Of a stretch of DNA of 64,000 nt, positions 44,224 through 52,274 are shown in pieces. Origin of the DNA: Flavobacterium franklandianum (GTDB taxonomy: Bacteria; Bacteroidota; Bacteroidia; Flavobacteriales; Flavobacteriaceae); assembly GCF_007097365.1 (NCBI RefSeq), contig NZ_VJZR01000009.1, forward strand, positions 62,001 to 126,000. The letters are read 5' to 3'. Numbering within the stretch: the stretch's first letter is position 1; each line of letters starts with the position of its first letter. The notes under the pieces were generated by a model. It saw nothing but the letters and a program-made list of their open reading frames with translations, was not told the DNA's origin and did no database searches. A program made the translations under genes and the position numbers.

Positions 44224-44811
44224 ATGGATTTTAAAAAATTTTTACCTTGGATTATTGGAATTGGATTAATCTTAGTCATTGCTTTTTGGGTAATGGGAAT
44301 AATGAATACAGGTTTGCAAAAAGACCAAGCTGTCAATAAAGAATGGGGTAATGTAAACACAGCTTATCAAAGAAGAAATGACCTTATTGGAAACTTAGTA
44401 AACACGGTAAAAGGTGCTGCCGATTTCGAAAAAAGTACATTGACAGCAGTAATCGAAGCTAGAGCAAAAGCTACATCTGTAACAATTGATCCTGCTAATG
44501 TAACTCCAGAACAATTGGCTGCATTTAACTCGGCTCAAAGTGGTGTTAGCAGTTCTTTATCAAAATTATTAGTATCCGTAGAACGTTACCCTGAATTGAA
44601 AGCAAACGAAAACTTCTTGAAATTGCAAGACGAATTAGCCAGTACAGAAAATCAAATTCTAACTGCCAGAACTCGTTTTAACGAATCGGTTTTAGAATAT
44701 AATGGTTATGTTTTGGCAATGCCACAAAGTATCTTCTTAGGAAAATACAAAGAAAAACCCTATTTCAAAGCGGTTGAAGGTGCTGATAAACCTGTTGAAG
44801 TAAAATTCTAA
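44224..44811 (+). CDS. lemA: LemA family protein
   Basis: This 195-aa protein has an N-terminal membrane helix (WIIGIGLILVIAFWVMGIM) and the LemA helical domain, with NTAYQRRNDLIGNLVNTVKG and YPELKANENFLKLQDELAST, then RFNESVLEYN. Function is poorly defined. In many bacteria lemA is followed by TPM-domain genes, as here, and may act at the membrane. Confidence 0.95.
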   Translation: MDFKKFLPWIIGIGLILVIAFWVMGIMNTGLQKDQAVNKEWGNVNTAYQRRNDLIGNLVNTVKGAADFEKSTLTAVIEARAKATSVTIDPANVTPEQLAAFNSAQSGVSSSLSKLLVSVERYPELKANENFLKLQDELASTENQILTARTRFNESVLEYNGYVLAMPQSIFLGKYKEKPYFKAVEGADKPVEVKF

Positions 44812-44813
44812 AA

Positions 44814-44840
44814 CCTCCCCAACCCCTCCAAAGGAGGGGC
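44814..44840. repeat. CCTCCCC hairpin repeat between lemA and the first TPM gene
   Basis: CCCCTCC and GGAGGGG form a perfect hairpin around AAA, preceded by CCTCCCCAA. A diverged relative is at 30063-30116. Such CCTCCCCAACCCCTCC repeats are common between Bacteroidetes genes. It has only a weak T-run, so termination is uncertain. Confidence 0.7.
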
Positions 44841-44859
44841 TTAAAAAAAAACAAAATAA

Positions 44860-45297
44860 ATGTCAAAAGTTGAAGATTTTTTAACCAAAGAAGAAGAACT
44901 AGCAGTTGTTGAAGCTATTCGTATGGCTGAAAAAGCGACTTCTGGCGAGATTAGAGTTCACATAGAAAAAACAACTTCCAAAGTTCCTTTTGACAGGGCT
45001 TTGGAAGTTTTTCACGAATTGGGAATGGATGCAACCGAACTCAAAAACGGGGTTTTGATTTATGTGGCTGTAGAAGACCATAATTTTGTTATTTGCGGAG
45101 ACAAAGGGATTAACGAAGTAGTTCCTGCCGATTTTTGGGATTGTACCAAAGAGGCAATGGCTGCTGAATTCAAAATCGGGAATTTCAAGCAAGGATTAAT
45201 TGACGGCATTACAAGAGCTGGCGAACAATTGCAAAAATACTTTCCTTATCAAGAAGGTGACACGAATGAATTATCAAACGAAATATCTAAAGGATAA
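44860..45297 (+). CDS. TPM-domain protein (cytosolic or peripheral)
   Basis: This 145-aa protein has one TPM domain (TPM_phosphatase family): EEELAVVEAIRMAEKATSGE, FHELGMDATELKNGVLIYVA, then a GDKGINEVVP stretch. It has no signal peptide. It sits between lemA and a second TPM gene, whose start overlaps its stop by one base. Role unknown; TPM proteins elsewhere act in membrane or photosystem quality control. Confidence 0.92.
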   Translation: MSKVEDFLTKEEELAVVEAIRMAEKATSGEIRVHIEKTTSKVPFDRALEVFHELGMDATELKNGVLIYVAVEDHNFVICGDKGINEVVPADFWDCTKEAMAAEFKIGNFKQGLIDGITRAGEQLQKYFPYQEGDTNELSNEISKG

Positions 45298-46175
45298 TGA
45301 AAATAAGTCAGAAGTTAGAAGTGGGAAGTCAGAAGTGGGAAGTGGGAAGTAAAAAAACAAGAGAAGACAAGTTACCTTATCTAAATATAAAGTTATTATT
45401 ATATTTAACAGCCCTTCTTTTTCTGCATTGCGAGGTTGTTTCTGCCCAATTTGACATTCCTGCAAAACCAGATTTCCAAACTTCGGTTTATGATTATGCC
45501 AATGTTTTAAGCGCGGATGAGAAAACGCAATTAGAACAAAAACTCATTCGCTATTCTGATTCTACCTCAACTCAAATCGTCGTTATTACCATCGAAAGTT
45601 TGAAAGGCGAAGACATCGGGATTTTGACTCCAAAATGGGGACAAACCTGGGGAATTGGAGGAAGTAAAGAAAATGATAATGGTGTACTTATTCTATTGGC
45701 GAAAGCCGAAAGAAAAATTTGGATCTCTCCAGGTTATGGGCTGGAAGATAAATTAACCGCTGGAATTGGTGGAGAAATTACCAGAAACATCATCATTCCC
45801 GAATTTAAAGCAGGTAGTTATTACAGAGGATTAGACAAAGGTGCCGATGCGCTGTTTGATGTTTTCAAAGGAAAATACAAAGGCGAAAGAAAACAAAATA
45901 AAAACAAAAATTTTCCAATTTTACCGATAATAATTATAGTTGTCATCGTTCTTGTACTTGCGTCTAGAAATAAAAAAGGTGGCGGCGGAAATTCTGGAAA
46001 TTCTGGTGGCGGACCAAGTTTATTGGATGTAATTCTCCTGAGTAGTTTGGGTCGAAACAGTGGCGGTGGTGGTTTTGGCGGAGGCGGCTTTGGCGGTTCT
46101 TCTGGTGGAGGTGGCTTCGGTGGAGGATTTGGCGGAGGTGGTTTCTCTGGAGGCGGTTCTGGTGGAAGTTGGTGA
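45297..46175 (+). CDS. TPM-domain protein with Gly-rich C-terminus
   Basis: This 292-aa exported protein has a TPM domain (~55-180; VYDYANVLSADEKTQLEQKL, STQIVVITIESLKGEDI, WGIGGSKENDNGVLIL), one membrane helix (FPILPIIIIVVIVLVLAS) and a Gly/Phe-rich tail of GGGGF repeats (~240-292). The coding start overlaps the previous stop (TAATG). The first ~25 codons are built from an intergenic-type repeat (AGAAGTGGGAAGTC units, 45307-45350) before the true signal peptide (NIKLLLYLTALLFLHCEVVSAQ is 22 residues, so only its core LLLYLTALLFLH is quoted as hydrophobic). The repeat-derived extension is odd. Confidence 0.88.
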   Translation: MKISQKLEVGSQKWEVGSKKTREDKLPYLNIKLLLYLTALLFLHCEVVSAQFDIPAKPDFQTSVYDYANVLSADEKTQLEQKLIRYSDSTSTQIVVITIESLKGEDIGILTPKWGQTWGIGGSKENDNGVLILLAKAERKIWISPGYGLEDKLTAGIGGEITRNIIIPEFKAGSYYRGLDKGADALFDVFKGKYKGERKQNKNKNFPILPIIIIVVIVLVLASRNKKGGGGNSGNSGGGPSLLDVILLSSLGRNSGGGGFGGGGFGGSSGGGGFGGGFGGGGFSGGGSGGSW

Positions 46176-46199
46176 TTTTTAATTCTATCAAATAACTAT

Positions 46200-46207
46200 T
46201 ATATTTG
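46200..46207 (+). promoter_or_regulatory. -7 promoter element of the second Rrf2 gene
   Basis: A perfect TATATTTG lies 15 nt before the ATG at 46223, implying a very short leader. Confidence 0.6.
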
Positions 46208-46222
46208 TAAAAAACATTCCCA

Positions 46223-46636
46223 ATGCTATCACAAAAAACCAAATACGCACTTAAAGCCCTACTTTATTTAGCCCAGCAAGAAGAAAGTTACATTGCTAGG
46301 ACTATCGAAATTGCCGAAGGTGCCAATATCCCCAAAAAGTTTTTGGAACAAATCTTATTGGAGTTAAAAAGAGGACATTTTGTGAGCAGCAAGCAAGGAA
46401 AATTAGGAGGTTATTATCTGATAAAATCGAAAAATACGATAACATTGGCCGATATTCATCGATTATTTGATGGTGCAATCGCACTTCTTCCTTGTGCTTC
46501 ATTAAATTTTTACGAACCTTGCCACGATTGCAAAACGGAGTCGGAATGCCTATTAAGACTGGGATTAATAGCTGTTCGAGAAAAAACTTTAGTAGCGATG
46601 GAAGGCATTACTATCGCATCTTTAGCAAAAAAATAA
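46223..46636 (+). CDS. Rrf2-family regulator, CymR-like, with four C-terminal Cys
   Basis: This 137-aa Rrf2 protein has the N-terminal helix-turn-helix (YALKALLYLAQQE, ANIPKKFLEQILLELKR), the wing KQGKLGGYY, and a C-terminal region with Cys91, Cys100, Cys103 and Cys109 (LPCASLNFYEPCHDC, ESEC). It resembles CymR-type regulators of cysteine metabolism and proteins found next to sulfate-assimilation genes in Flavobacteria. The Cys could hold an Fe-S cluster. The gene lies directly before the Met/Cys leader peptide and TonB receptor and probably controls them through the operator-like repeats at 46650 and 46839. Confidence 0.85.
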   Translation: MLSQKTKYALKALLYLAQQEESYIARTIEIAEGANIPKKFLEQILLELKRGHFVSSKQGKLGGYYLIKSKNTITLADIHRLFDGAIALLPCASLNFYEPCHDCKTESECLLRLGLIAVREKTLVAMEGITIASLAKK

Positions 46637-46649
46637 AAAAATATTTTCT

Positions 46650-46686
46650 AAACTCTACTAATTATATAGAATTAATTATATATTTG
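46650..46686 (+). promoter_or_regulatory. Operator-like repeat and promoter of the leader peptide/TonB operon
   Basis: AAACTCTACTAATTATATA (46650-46668) contains an inverted TCTA-N9-TAGA pair and lies just upstream of a perfect -7 element TATATTTG (46679-46686). A near-identical copy, AAACTCTACTAATTACATA, is at 46839-46857 inside the leader. An Rrf2 repressor bound at the first copy would cover the -33 region. Confidence 0.6.
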
Positions 46687-46728
46687 TCCCAGAATTTAAA
46701 ACATTAATAACATTACCCATTTAAAAGT

Positions 46729-46824
46729 ATGAAAATGAGTCCAAACAAATTCGCCTTTTTAGAAAAAGAATTAATAAAAATTAAAAAACAAGATTATATG
46801 ATGATGTGTACGTGTTGCTTTTAA
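46729..46824 (+). CDS. Leader peptide ending in Met and Cys codons (31 aa)
   Basis: This short ORF runs from ATG 46729 to TAA 46824. It is Lys-rich with the tail MMMCTCCF: three Met then three Cys in seven codons just before the stop. It starts ~40 nt after the predicted transcription start. Runs of regulatory codons at the end of a leader ORF are the hallmark of attenuation or ribosome-stalling control by the matching amino acid or a metal. It has no similarity to known proteins that I recognise. The function is inferred from composition and position between an Rrf2 gene and a TonB receptor. Confidence 0.6.
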   Translation: MKMSPNKFAFLEKELIKIKKQDYMMMCTCCF

Positions 46825-46871
46825 AAAAAATTTAATACAAACTCTACTAATTACATATAATTAATATAATA

Positions 46872-46961
46872 ATGAAACGCCCACGACAATTATCATTAAA
46901 AAATAGGGATATGATTAAAGGCGTTCCATCTTCCAATAAAAAAAATATTATATACAGATGA
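46872..46961 (+). promoter_or_regulatory. Conserved structured leader element, copy 2, with overlapping 29-codon ORF
   Basis: The first ~69 nt align without gaps to the element at 19180-19248. ATGAAACGCC pairs with GGCGTTCCAT (one mismatch); both copies share GACARTTATCATT on the 5' side and the 3' stretch GGCGTTYCATCTTCCAATAA. In this copy the ATG at 46872 opens a 29-codon frame whose stop TGA (46959-46961) overlaps the receptor ATG at 46958 (ATGA), allowing translational coupling. In copy 1 the same frame is stopped after four codons, so structure rather than peptide is probably conserved. Confidence 0.6.
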
Positions 46962-49513
46962 AAACTATCTATACAAAAACAATTTCGACTATAACTTTTA
47001 TATTAATATTCACCACCTCTTATTCTCAAAGTACTCTAGAAGGAGTCTTGAAAAACGAACAAGATTCACCTATAGAAGGTGTTAATGTAGTTCTAAAAGG
47101 AACTACCACTAATTCAACTTCAGATGTTAATGGTAAATTTACCATTGAGGCCAAAGAACTTCCATTTACAATTATTGTACAATATGCAGGATTTAACACT
47201 AAAGAAATTAAAATAACCGAACTACCCACTAGTCCATTACAAATTGTTATTACTACGGGTGAGGAAAAAATTCTATCCGAAGTAGTTGTTTCTTCAAGAC
47301 GCAGAATAGAAAAAGTACAGGATGTTCCAATTGCGATCTCAGTTATAACAGGCAAACAAGCTGAACAAGCTGGAGCTTTCAATGTGAATCGTATCAAAGA
47401 ACTGGTTCCGTCGGTACAATTATATTCCTCCAATCCAAGAAATACTGGAATCAACATTCGTAGTCTGGGTTCTCCTTTTGGACTTACAAATGATGGTATA
47501 GAACCAGGTGTTGGATTCTATGTTGACGGAGTTTATTATGCTCGTCCAGCAGCAACTACACTTGATTTTATTGATATAGAACGAATTGAAGTATTACGTG
47601 GTCCACAAGGTTCCCTGTTTGGAAAAAATACGACTTCGGGAGCTTTCAACATAACAACCCGTAAACCAAGTTTTACTTCGGGAGCTGATTTTGAAGTGAG
47701 CTATGGAAATTACCAATACCTTCAAGCCAAAGCTTCAATTACAGGACCTTTGAGTCAAAAAATTGCGGGTCGTCTATCCTTTTCAGGTACGCAACGTGAT
47801 GGTTTAATTGAAAATATAGCAACCGGAAAATCGACAAACACGCTTAATAATCAAGGAATCAGAGGGCAAATCCTTTTTACTCCAACGGAAAACACCAATA
47901 TTACTTTGGCAGCAGATATTACAACGCAACGCCCTGATGGATATGCGCAAGTAGTTGCTGGAGTTGCTCCTACAAATAGGGCAGCTTACCGCCAATTTAA
48001 TGCTATTATTGCCGATTTGAATTACCAGCTTCCAAGCTTGAACGCATTTGATCGCAAAATTGATCAAGATACACCTTGGCGTTCGGGACAAGATTTAGGT
48101 GGTGTTTCTCTTAATGTTGATACAAAAATTGGAATAGGAACTCTTACTTCAACAACCGCTTGGAGATTCTGGAATTGGGATCCATCAAATGATAGGGATT
48201 TTACAGGCTTACAAGTTCTTGCAAAATCACAAAACCCTGCAAAACACAAACAATTTACACAAGAGATTCGTTATGCAGGACAACTTAGCTCAAAATTAAG
48301 TGGTGTTGTTGGTGTATTTTTCATTGACCAAACTGTCAAAATCGATGGTACAGAAGAATCTGGAAATGCGCAATGGCGTTTTTCTCAAAGTACTACCAAT
48401 ACTGCATTGTGGAAAACACCTGGCCTATTTGAAGGATACGGAATTCATACCAATGCAAAAATACATTCAACAAGCGCGGCAGTATTTGGTCAATTGGATT
48501 GGGCTATAACCGATCGCTTGCACGTATTACCGGGTTTAAGATATAATTACGATAATAAAGATGCCGATTACGACCGTAAAACGTATGGTGGTCTTCAAAC
48601 TAATGATCCGGCTCTAATTGCTTTAAAAAAATTGGTTTATACCGACCAATCTTTTGTAGCTGGCGCTGATGATACTGACTTTTCTGGAAATTTAACTGTG
48701 ACCTATAAAGCAACCGATAAAATCAATGCCTATGCCACTTATGCAAAAAGTTATAAACCAATTGGTGTGAATGTAGCAGGGTTGCCAACTGTCTCAGGTC
48801 AACCAGCACTTGATCTTGCCGTAATTAAACCCGAAGATGTAAATCATTATGAATTGGGTATAAAAACATCTCCTTTCAAAAACTCAATTTTGAATTTGAC
48901 TTTGTTTAACACCGAAATTAATGACTTTCAAACTAACGTACAAGCAGCAGAATTGGGTATAAATCGTGGCTATCTTGCCAATGCTAACAAAGTACGTGTC
49001 AAAGGTGCTGAGTTAGATGCTAGTATTATAATCAACCATCATTTTACCATTAATGGAGCTGCAACATATACAGACGGTAAATATGTAAAATTTACCAATG
49101 CACCACTTCCGTTAGAAGAAACTGGATCTACAGTATCGTTCAAAGATGTTTCAGGAACGGATTTACCCGGTGCTTCAAAATGGGCTGGATCTTTAGGAGG
49201 AGAATACACTAAAACTGCGAAATTCTTTGGAAATACAGGTAAGTTTTTTGTAGCAGTAGATGGTTATGCTCGTTCAAAATTTTCTTCAAGTCCTTCCGCT
49301 TCAAAATATTTAATTGTAGATGGCTATGCTATTTTTAATACCCGTTTCGGTTTTCGTACTTCCGAAGGTTCGTCTGTTTACTTCTGGGGACGTAATATTT
49401 TAAACAAGGATTATTACGAACAGTTATTACCTGCTGGTGGAAATTCAGGACACTATGCCGGAGTATTAGGAGATCAAAGAACGATTGGAATCACTTTAAA
49501 ATATGCTTTGTAA
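46958..49513 (+). CDS. TonB-dependent receptor with N-terminal carboxypeptidase-like domain
   Basis: This 851-aa outer-membrane receptor has a signal peptide (ISTITFILIFTTSYS), a CarboxypepD_reg-like domain (~25-105; LEGVLKNEQDSPIEGVNVVLKG), a plug (~115-235; DVPIAISVITGKQAEQAG, GVGFYVDGVYYAR, IEVLRGPQGSLFGKNTTSGA) and a 22-strand barrel ending ITLKYAL. It resembles siderophore/small-molecule receptors rather than SusC, and no SusD follows. The leader peptide and Rrf2 gene upstream, and a CHR transporter downstream, suggest uptake of a sulfur compound or metal chelate; the substrate is not known. Confidence 0.9.
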   Translation: MKTIYTKTISTITFILIFTTSYSQSTLEGVLKNEQDSPIEGVNVVLKGTTTNSTSDVNGKFTIEAKELPFTIIVQYAGFNTKEIKITELPTSPLQIVITTGEEKILSEVVVSSRRRIEKVQDVPIAISVITGKQAEQAGAFNVNRIKELVPSVQLYSSNPRNTGINIRSLGSPFGLTNDGIEPGVGFYVDGVYYARPAATTLDFIDIERIEVLRGPQGSLFGKNTTSGAFNITTRKPSFTSGADFEVSYGNYQYLQAKASITGPLSQKIAGRLSFSGTQRDGLIENIATGKSTNTLNNQGIRGQILFTPTENTNITLAADITTQRPDGYAQVVAGVAPTNRAAYRQFNAIIADLNYQLPSLNAFDRKIDQDTPWRSGQDLGGVSLNVDTKIGIGTLTSTTAWRFWNWDPSNDRDFTGLQVLAKSQNPAKHKQFTQEIRYAGQLSSKLSGVVGVFFIDQTVKIDGTEESGNAQWRFSQSTTNTALWKTPGLFEGYGIHTNAKIHSTSAAVFGQLDWAITDRLHVLPGLRYNYDNKDADYDRKTYGGLQTNDPALIALKKLVYTDQSFVAGADDTDFSGNLTVTYKATDKINAYATYAKSYKPIGVNVAGLPTVSGQPALDLAVIKPEDVNHYELGIKTSPFKNSILNLTLFNTEINDFQTNVQAAELGINRGYLANANKVRVKGAELDASIIINHHFTINGAATYTDGKYVKFTNAPLPLEETGSTVSFKDVSGTDLPGASKWAGSLGGEYTKTAKFFGNTGKFFVAVDGYARSKFSSSPSASKYLIVDGYAIFNTRFGFRTSEGSSVYFWGRNILNKDYYEQLLPAGGNSGHYAGVLGDQRTIGITLKYAL

Positions 49514-49666
49514 GACTTATAACTATTGATTATCAAACCCATAAAGTTTATTTTAACAGGTATTTCGTTTCTACATCTATATAATTTACGATCAAATTTG
49601 CATATAAAAAATAAATCCCTCTTAAATTAAGTTTGTTTAAATTTGCCAAAATTTGAATTGAACTTA

Positions 49667-50407
49667 ATGAAATTTATATATACCCTTTTTCTATTTTTAG
49701 CTTGCGGTTTTTTAAATGCCCAAACCAAAAAAAATGTAGATCACCAAAGTTTGCTTTGGACACGCTATTACAATATTTTGAATATAACCAACAAATGGTC
49801 ATTACATAGCGAATTTGACAATCGGGTTTTCCTAAATTCTTTTGAACAAAATTTGTATGTAATTCGAATTCAAGGACGCTACAAAATAAACCCTGAAATA
49901 GAAATAGGTGCTGGATATGTTTATTTTTCGGTTGCAACTCAAGACCCAGAGGTTACTTATGGCTTTAATGTACCAGAATACAGAGGACAGCAGGATCTCA
50001 CTTGGAAAAAAGAACACGGCAAATTTACGCTGAACCAAAGATTTAAGGTAGAAGAACGCTTTTTTCATAATGCCAATAAAGAAGGATTACTTCCAGGAAC
50101 AACTTTTTTTTGGAGATTTAGATACCGGCTTCAAGGAGAATATAGCTTTTGGAAAAAGGAAAACCAGTATTTAAAAGCCATTATTAATGATGAATTGATG
50201 ATTAATGGCGGAAAAAATGTAGCTAAAAATACTTTTGACCAAAACCGAATTTATGCCGCTTTACAGTTTGGCGTCAACAAAAATATTGCTTTGGAATTGG
50301 GTTATTTAAAAAGTTTCCAGCAGCGTGCGAGCGGTGTAGATTATTTCAATCGGGATATTATTAGGTTTACCTTATTTCACAAAATAAACCTTTACAAAAA
50401 GGAGTAA
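49667..50407 (+). CDS. DUF2490-type outer-membrane beta-barrel protein
   Basis: From ATG 49667 the protein is 246 aa, with a signal peptide (IYTLFLFLACGFLNAQ). The rest is amphipathic beta strands (WSLHSEFDNRVFLNSFEQNL, YKINPEIEIGAGYVYFS) as in DUF2490. The TTG at 49643 would add eight residues before the signal peptide and is less likely. It follows the TonB receptor in the same direction and may assist it in the outer membrane. The function is not known. Confidence 0.8.
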   Translation: MKFIYTLFLFLACGFLNAQTKKNVDHQSLLWTRYYNILNITNKWSLHSEFDNRVFLNSFEQNLYVIRIQGRYKINPEIEIGAGYVYFSVATQDPEVTYGFNVPEYRGQQDLTWKKEHGKFTLNQRFKVEERFFHNANKEGLLPGTTFFWRFRYRLQGEYSFWKKENQYLKAIINDELMINGGKNVAKNTFDQNRIYAALQFGVNKNIALELGYLKSFQQRASGVDYFNRDIIRFTLFHKINLYKKE

Positions 50408-50496
50408 CATAAAAAACCAAGGATATAAGGAATATATTCCAATGTTTAAATTACCTGGTTCGTTTTTAGTTTGTCTTTCTTTTAAAAATTACGAAT

Positions 50497-51669
50497 ATGA
50501 GTATAGAAAAACTTAATTACACCTTAATAGATTTAATAAAATATTTTCTCAAACTGGGCACTACGGGTTTTGGAGGCCCGGTGGCTTTGGTTGGCTATAT
50601 GCATCGCGACTTGGTTGAGGATAAAAAATGGATTAACGATTCCGATTTCAAGGAAGGATTAGCTCTATCACAATTAGCTCCAGGCCCATTGGCCGCACAA
50701 TTGGGGATTTATATTGGTTTTGTTCACTTTGGAGTTTTAGGCGCAACTCTTTCGGGATTAGCCTTTGTTCTTCCCTCTTTTATAATGGTAGTTTTATTAG
50801 GAATGGCCTACCAAGCCTACGGCGGTTTACCGTGGATGCAAGCCATTTTTTACGGAATAAGTGCAGCAGTAATTGGCATTATTATTTTAAGTTCTTATAA
50901 ACTCACAATTAAATCCATTGGCAAATTTGAAGTTCCATCCATAAAAAATAATTGGCTGCTTTGGGTATTTTATATCACTGCAACAATTCTTACGGTCGTA
51001 ACTCAAAAAGAAGAAATGTTGTTGTTTCTAGCTTTGGGATTCATTTATATGATAGTAAAAGCACCCCCTGAATGGATTAAACGACCAAAAACAGCTTCCA
51101 TGTTTATACTTACCACTGCTGGTTTTTCGACTATCGAACTTGGAAAATTAGGCGACATTGCCTGGTTTTTCACTAAAGCTGGAGCTTTTGTTTTTGGTAG
51201 TGGGCTGGCTATTGTTCCTTTTTTACACGCCGGAGTTGTAAATGAACACGGCTGGTTAACCGAAAATCAATTTGTCGATGCGGTGGCGGTGGCTATGATT
51301 ACTCCTGGCCCAGTTGTGATTACCGTGGGTTTCATTGGCTATTTAGTGGCAGGATTTACAGGGGCTTGCATTGCGGCATTAGCTACCTTTCTTCCTTGTT
51401 ATTTATTTACGGTTATACCTGCTCCTTATTTCAAAAAAATTTCCCAAAACAAAAGTATCAAAGCATTTGTTGACGGAATAACTGCTGGAGTAATTGGTGC
51501 TTTGATGGGTGCAGTAATTGTAATTGCAGTCAGGACAATTGTAGATCTTCCAACAGCACTAATTGCCATAGGAACTGTATTAATTTTAATTTATATTAAA
51601 AAAATACAAGAACCCCACATTATTGGTATTGCAGCTGTTTTAGGTATCACAATCAAAATGATTTTATAA
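50497..51669 (+). CDS. chrA: CHR-family (chromate/sulfate-type) ion transporter
   Basis: This 390-aa membrane protein has two homologous CHR domains. The first half has TTGFGGPVALVGYMHRDLVE and LSQLAPGPLAAQLGIYIGF, the second KAGAFVFGSGLAIVPFLHAG and AVAMITPGPVVITVGFIGY. The family exports chromate, and some members are induced by sulfur starvation (SrpC). No chromate-resistance partner gene is present. In this locus a sulfate or sulfur-linked role fits better than chromate resistance, but that is inference. Confidence 0.9.
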   Translation: MSIEKLNYTLIDLIKYFLKLGTTGFGGPVALVGYMHRDLVEDKKWINDSDFKEGLALSQLAPGPLAAQLGIYIGFVHFGVLGATLSGLAFVLPSFIMVVLLGMAYQAYGGLPWMQAIFYGISAAVIGIIILSSYKLTIKSIGKFEVPSIKNNWLLWVFYITATILTVVTQKEEMLLFLALGFIYMIVKAPPEWIKRPKTASMFILTTAGFSTIELGKLGDIAWFFTKAGAFVFGSGLAIVPFLHAGVVNEHGWLTENQFVDAVAVAMITPGPVVITVGFIGYLVAGFTGACIAALATFLPCYLFTVIPAPYFKKISQNKSIKAFVDGITAGVIGALMGAVIVIAVRTIVDLPTALIAIGTVLILIYIKKIQEPHIIGIAAVLGITIKMIL

Positions 51670-51672
51670 AAA

Positions 51673-51710
51673 ATTCCCAAACACGAGATAAGATTGCGTT
51701 TGGGAATTTT
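51673..51710. terminator. Bidirectional terminator between chrA and the Spy-like gene
   Basis: AATTCCCAAAC pairs with GTTTGGGAATT (ending near 51709), flanked by A-run and T-run, between two convergent genes. Confidence 0.85.
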
Positions 51711-51736
51711 TATTTAATTTGTTCCGAAAAAACTAA

Positions 51737-52201
51737 CTATTCTTGTGGTTGATTTCCTCTACCTTCACCACTTTGTCTGCTTTCTCTAGCTTCTCTCATT
51801 TTTTCTCTATTGGCAGCTTCATTTTCTTTCATTTTTTTGAATTGCTCAGGAGTCAATATGGCTTTTAATTTGGTGTCGGTTGCTGTTTTTTCTTCGTTTC
51901 TTTTCAGCATTAGGGCTTTGCGCTCTTCGCTGGTCAACTCTTTGGCATTGCTAGCCATTCGTTGGTCTCTCATAGCTTGAAGTTGGGCACTTTGCTCTGC
52001 AATAATCGGTTTGATTTGCTCTTGTTGGTTGGCATCCAATTTCAATTCGGTCGTCATTCTATCTAACGAAACCTGATTTCTTTGCTCTGGGGACATTTTT
52101 TCTCTTTGTTGTCCTTTGTTTGATTTTTTCTCTGGTTGGGTTTCTTGTGCAAAAGAGGAAATGCCTATAACCAATAATGCTGCGATAATTAATTTCTTCA
52201 T
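51737..52201 (-). CDS. Secreted helical protein, Spy/CpxP-like (paralogue of 29526-29996)
   Basis: From ATG 52201 the protein is 154 aa, with a signal peptide (IIAALLVIGISSFAQ) and a charged helical body (MSPEQRNQVSLDRMTTELKL, then AILTPEQFKKMKENEAANRE; LTPEQ matches the LTxxQ motif). The longer frame from 52336 would put 45 residues before the signal peptide and overlap the upstream gene, so it is rejected. It follows the beta-barrel gene on the same strand (73 nt) and may be in its operon. The family suggests a periplasmic chaperone or stress role. Confidence 0.78.
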   Translation of the reverse strand: MKKLIIAALLVIGISSFAQETQPEKKSNKGQQREKMSPEQRNQVSLDRMTTELKLDANQQEQIKPIIAEQSAQLQAMRDQRMASNAKELTSEERKALMLKRNEEKTATDTKLKAILTPEQFKKMKENEAANREKMREARESRQSGEGRGNQPQE

Positions 52202-52274
52202 TCTATTTTCATTTTTAAGTTTAGGTTTATAAGACTGTAATATATCGAAATGGTTTAATCCAAAATTAAGAACA

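Noticed and set aside
45964..46242. Minus-strand ORF opposite the Gly-rich TPM tail
   Set aside because: Its His/Arg/Gln-rich sequence is the complement of GGx codon repeats, a shadow of the real gene.
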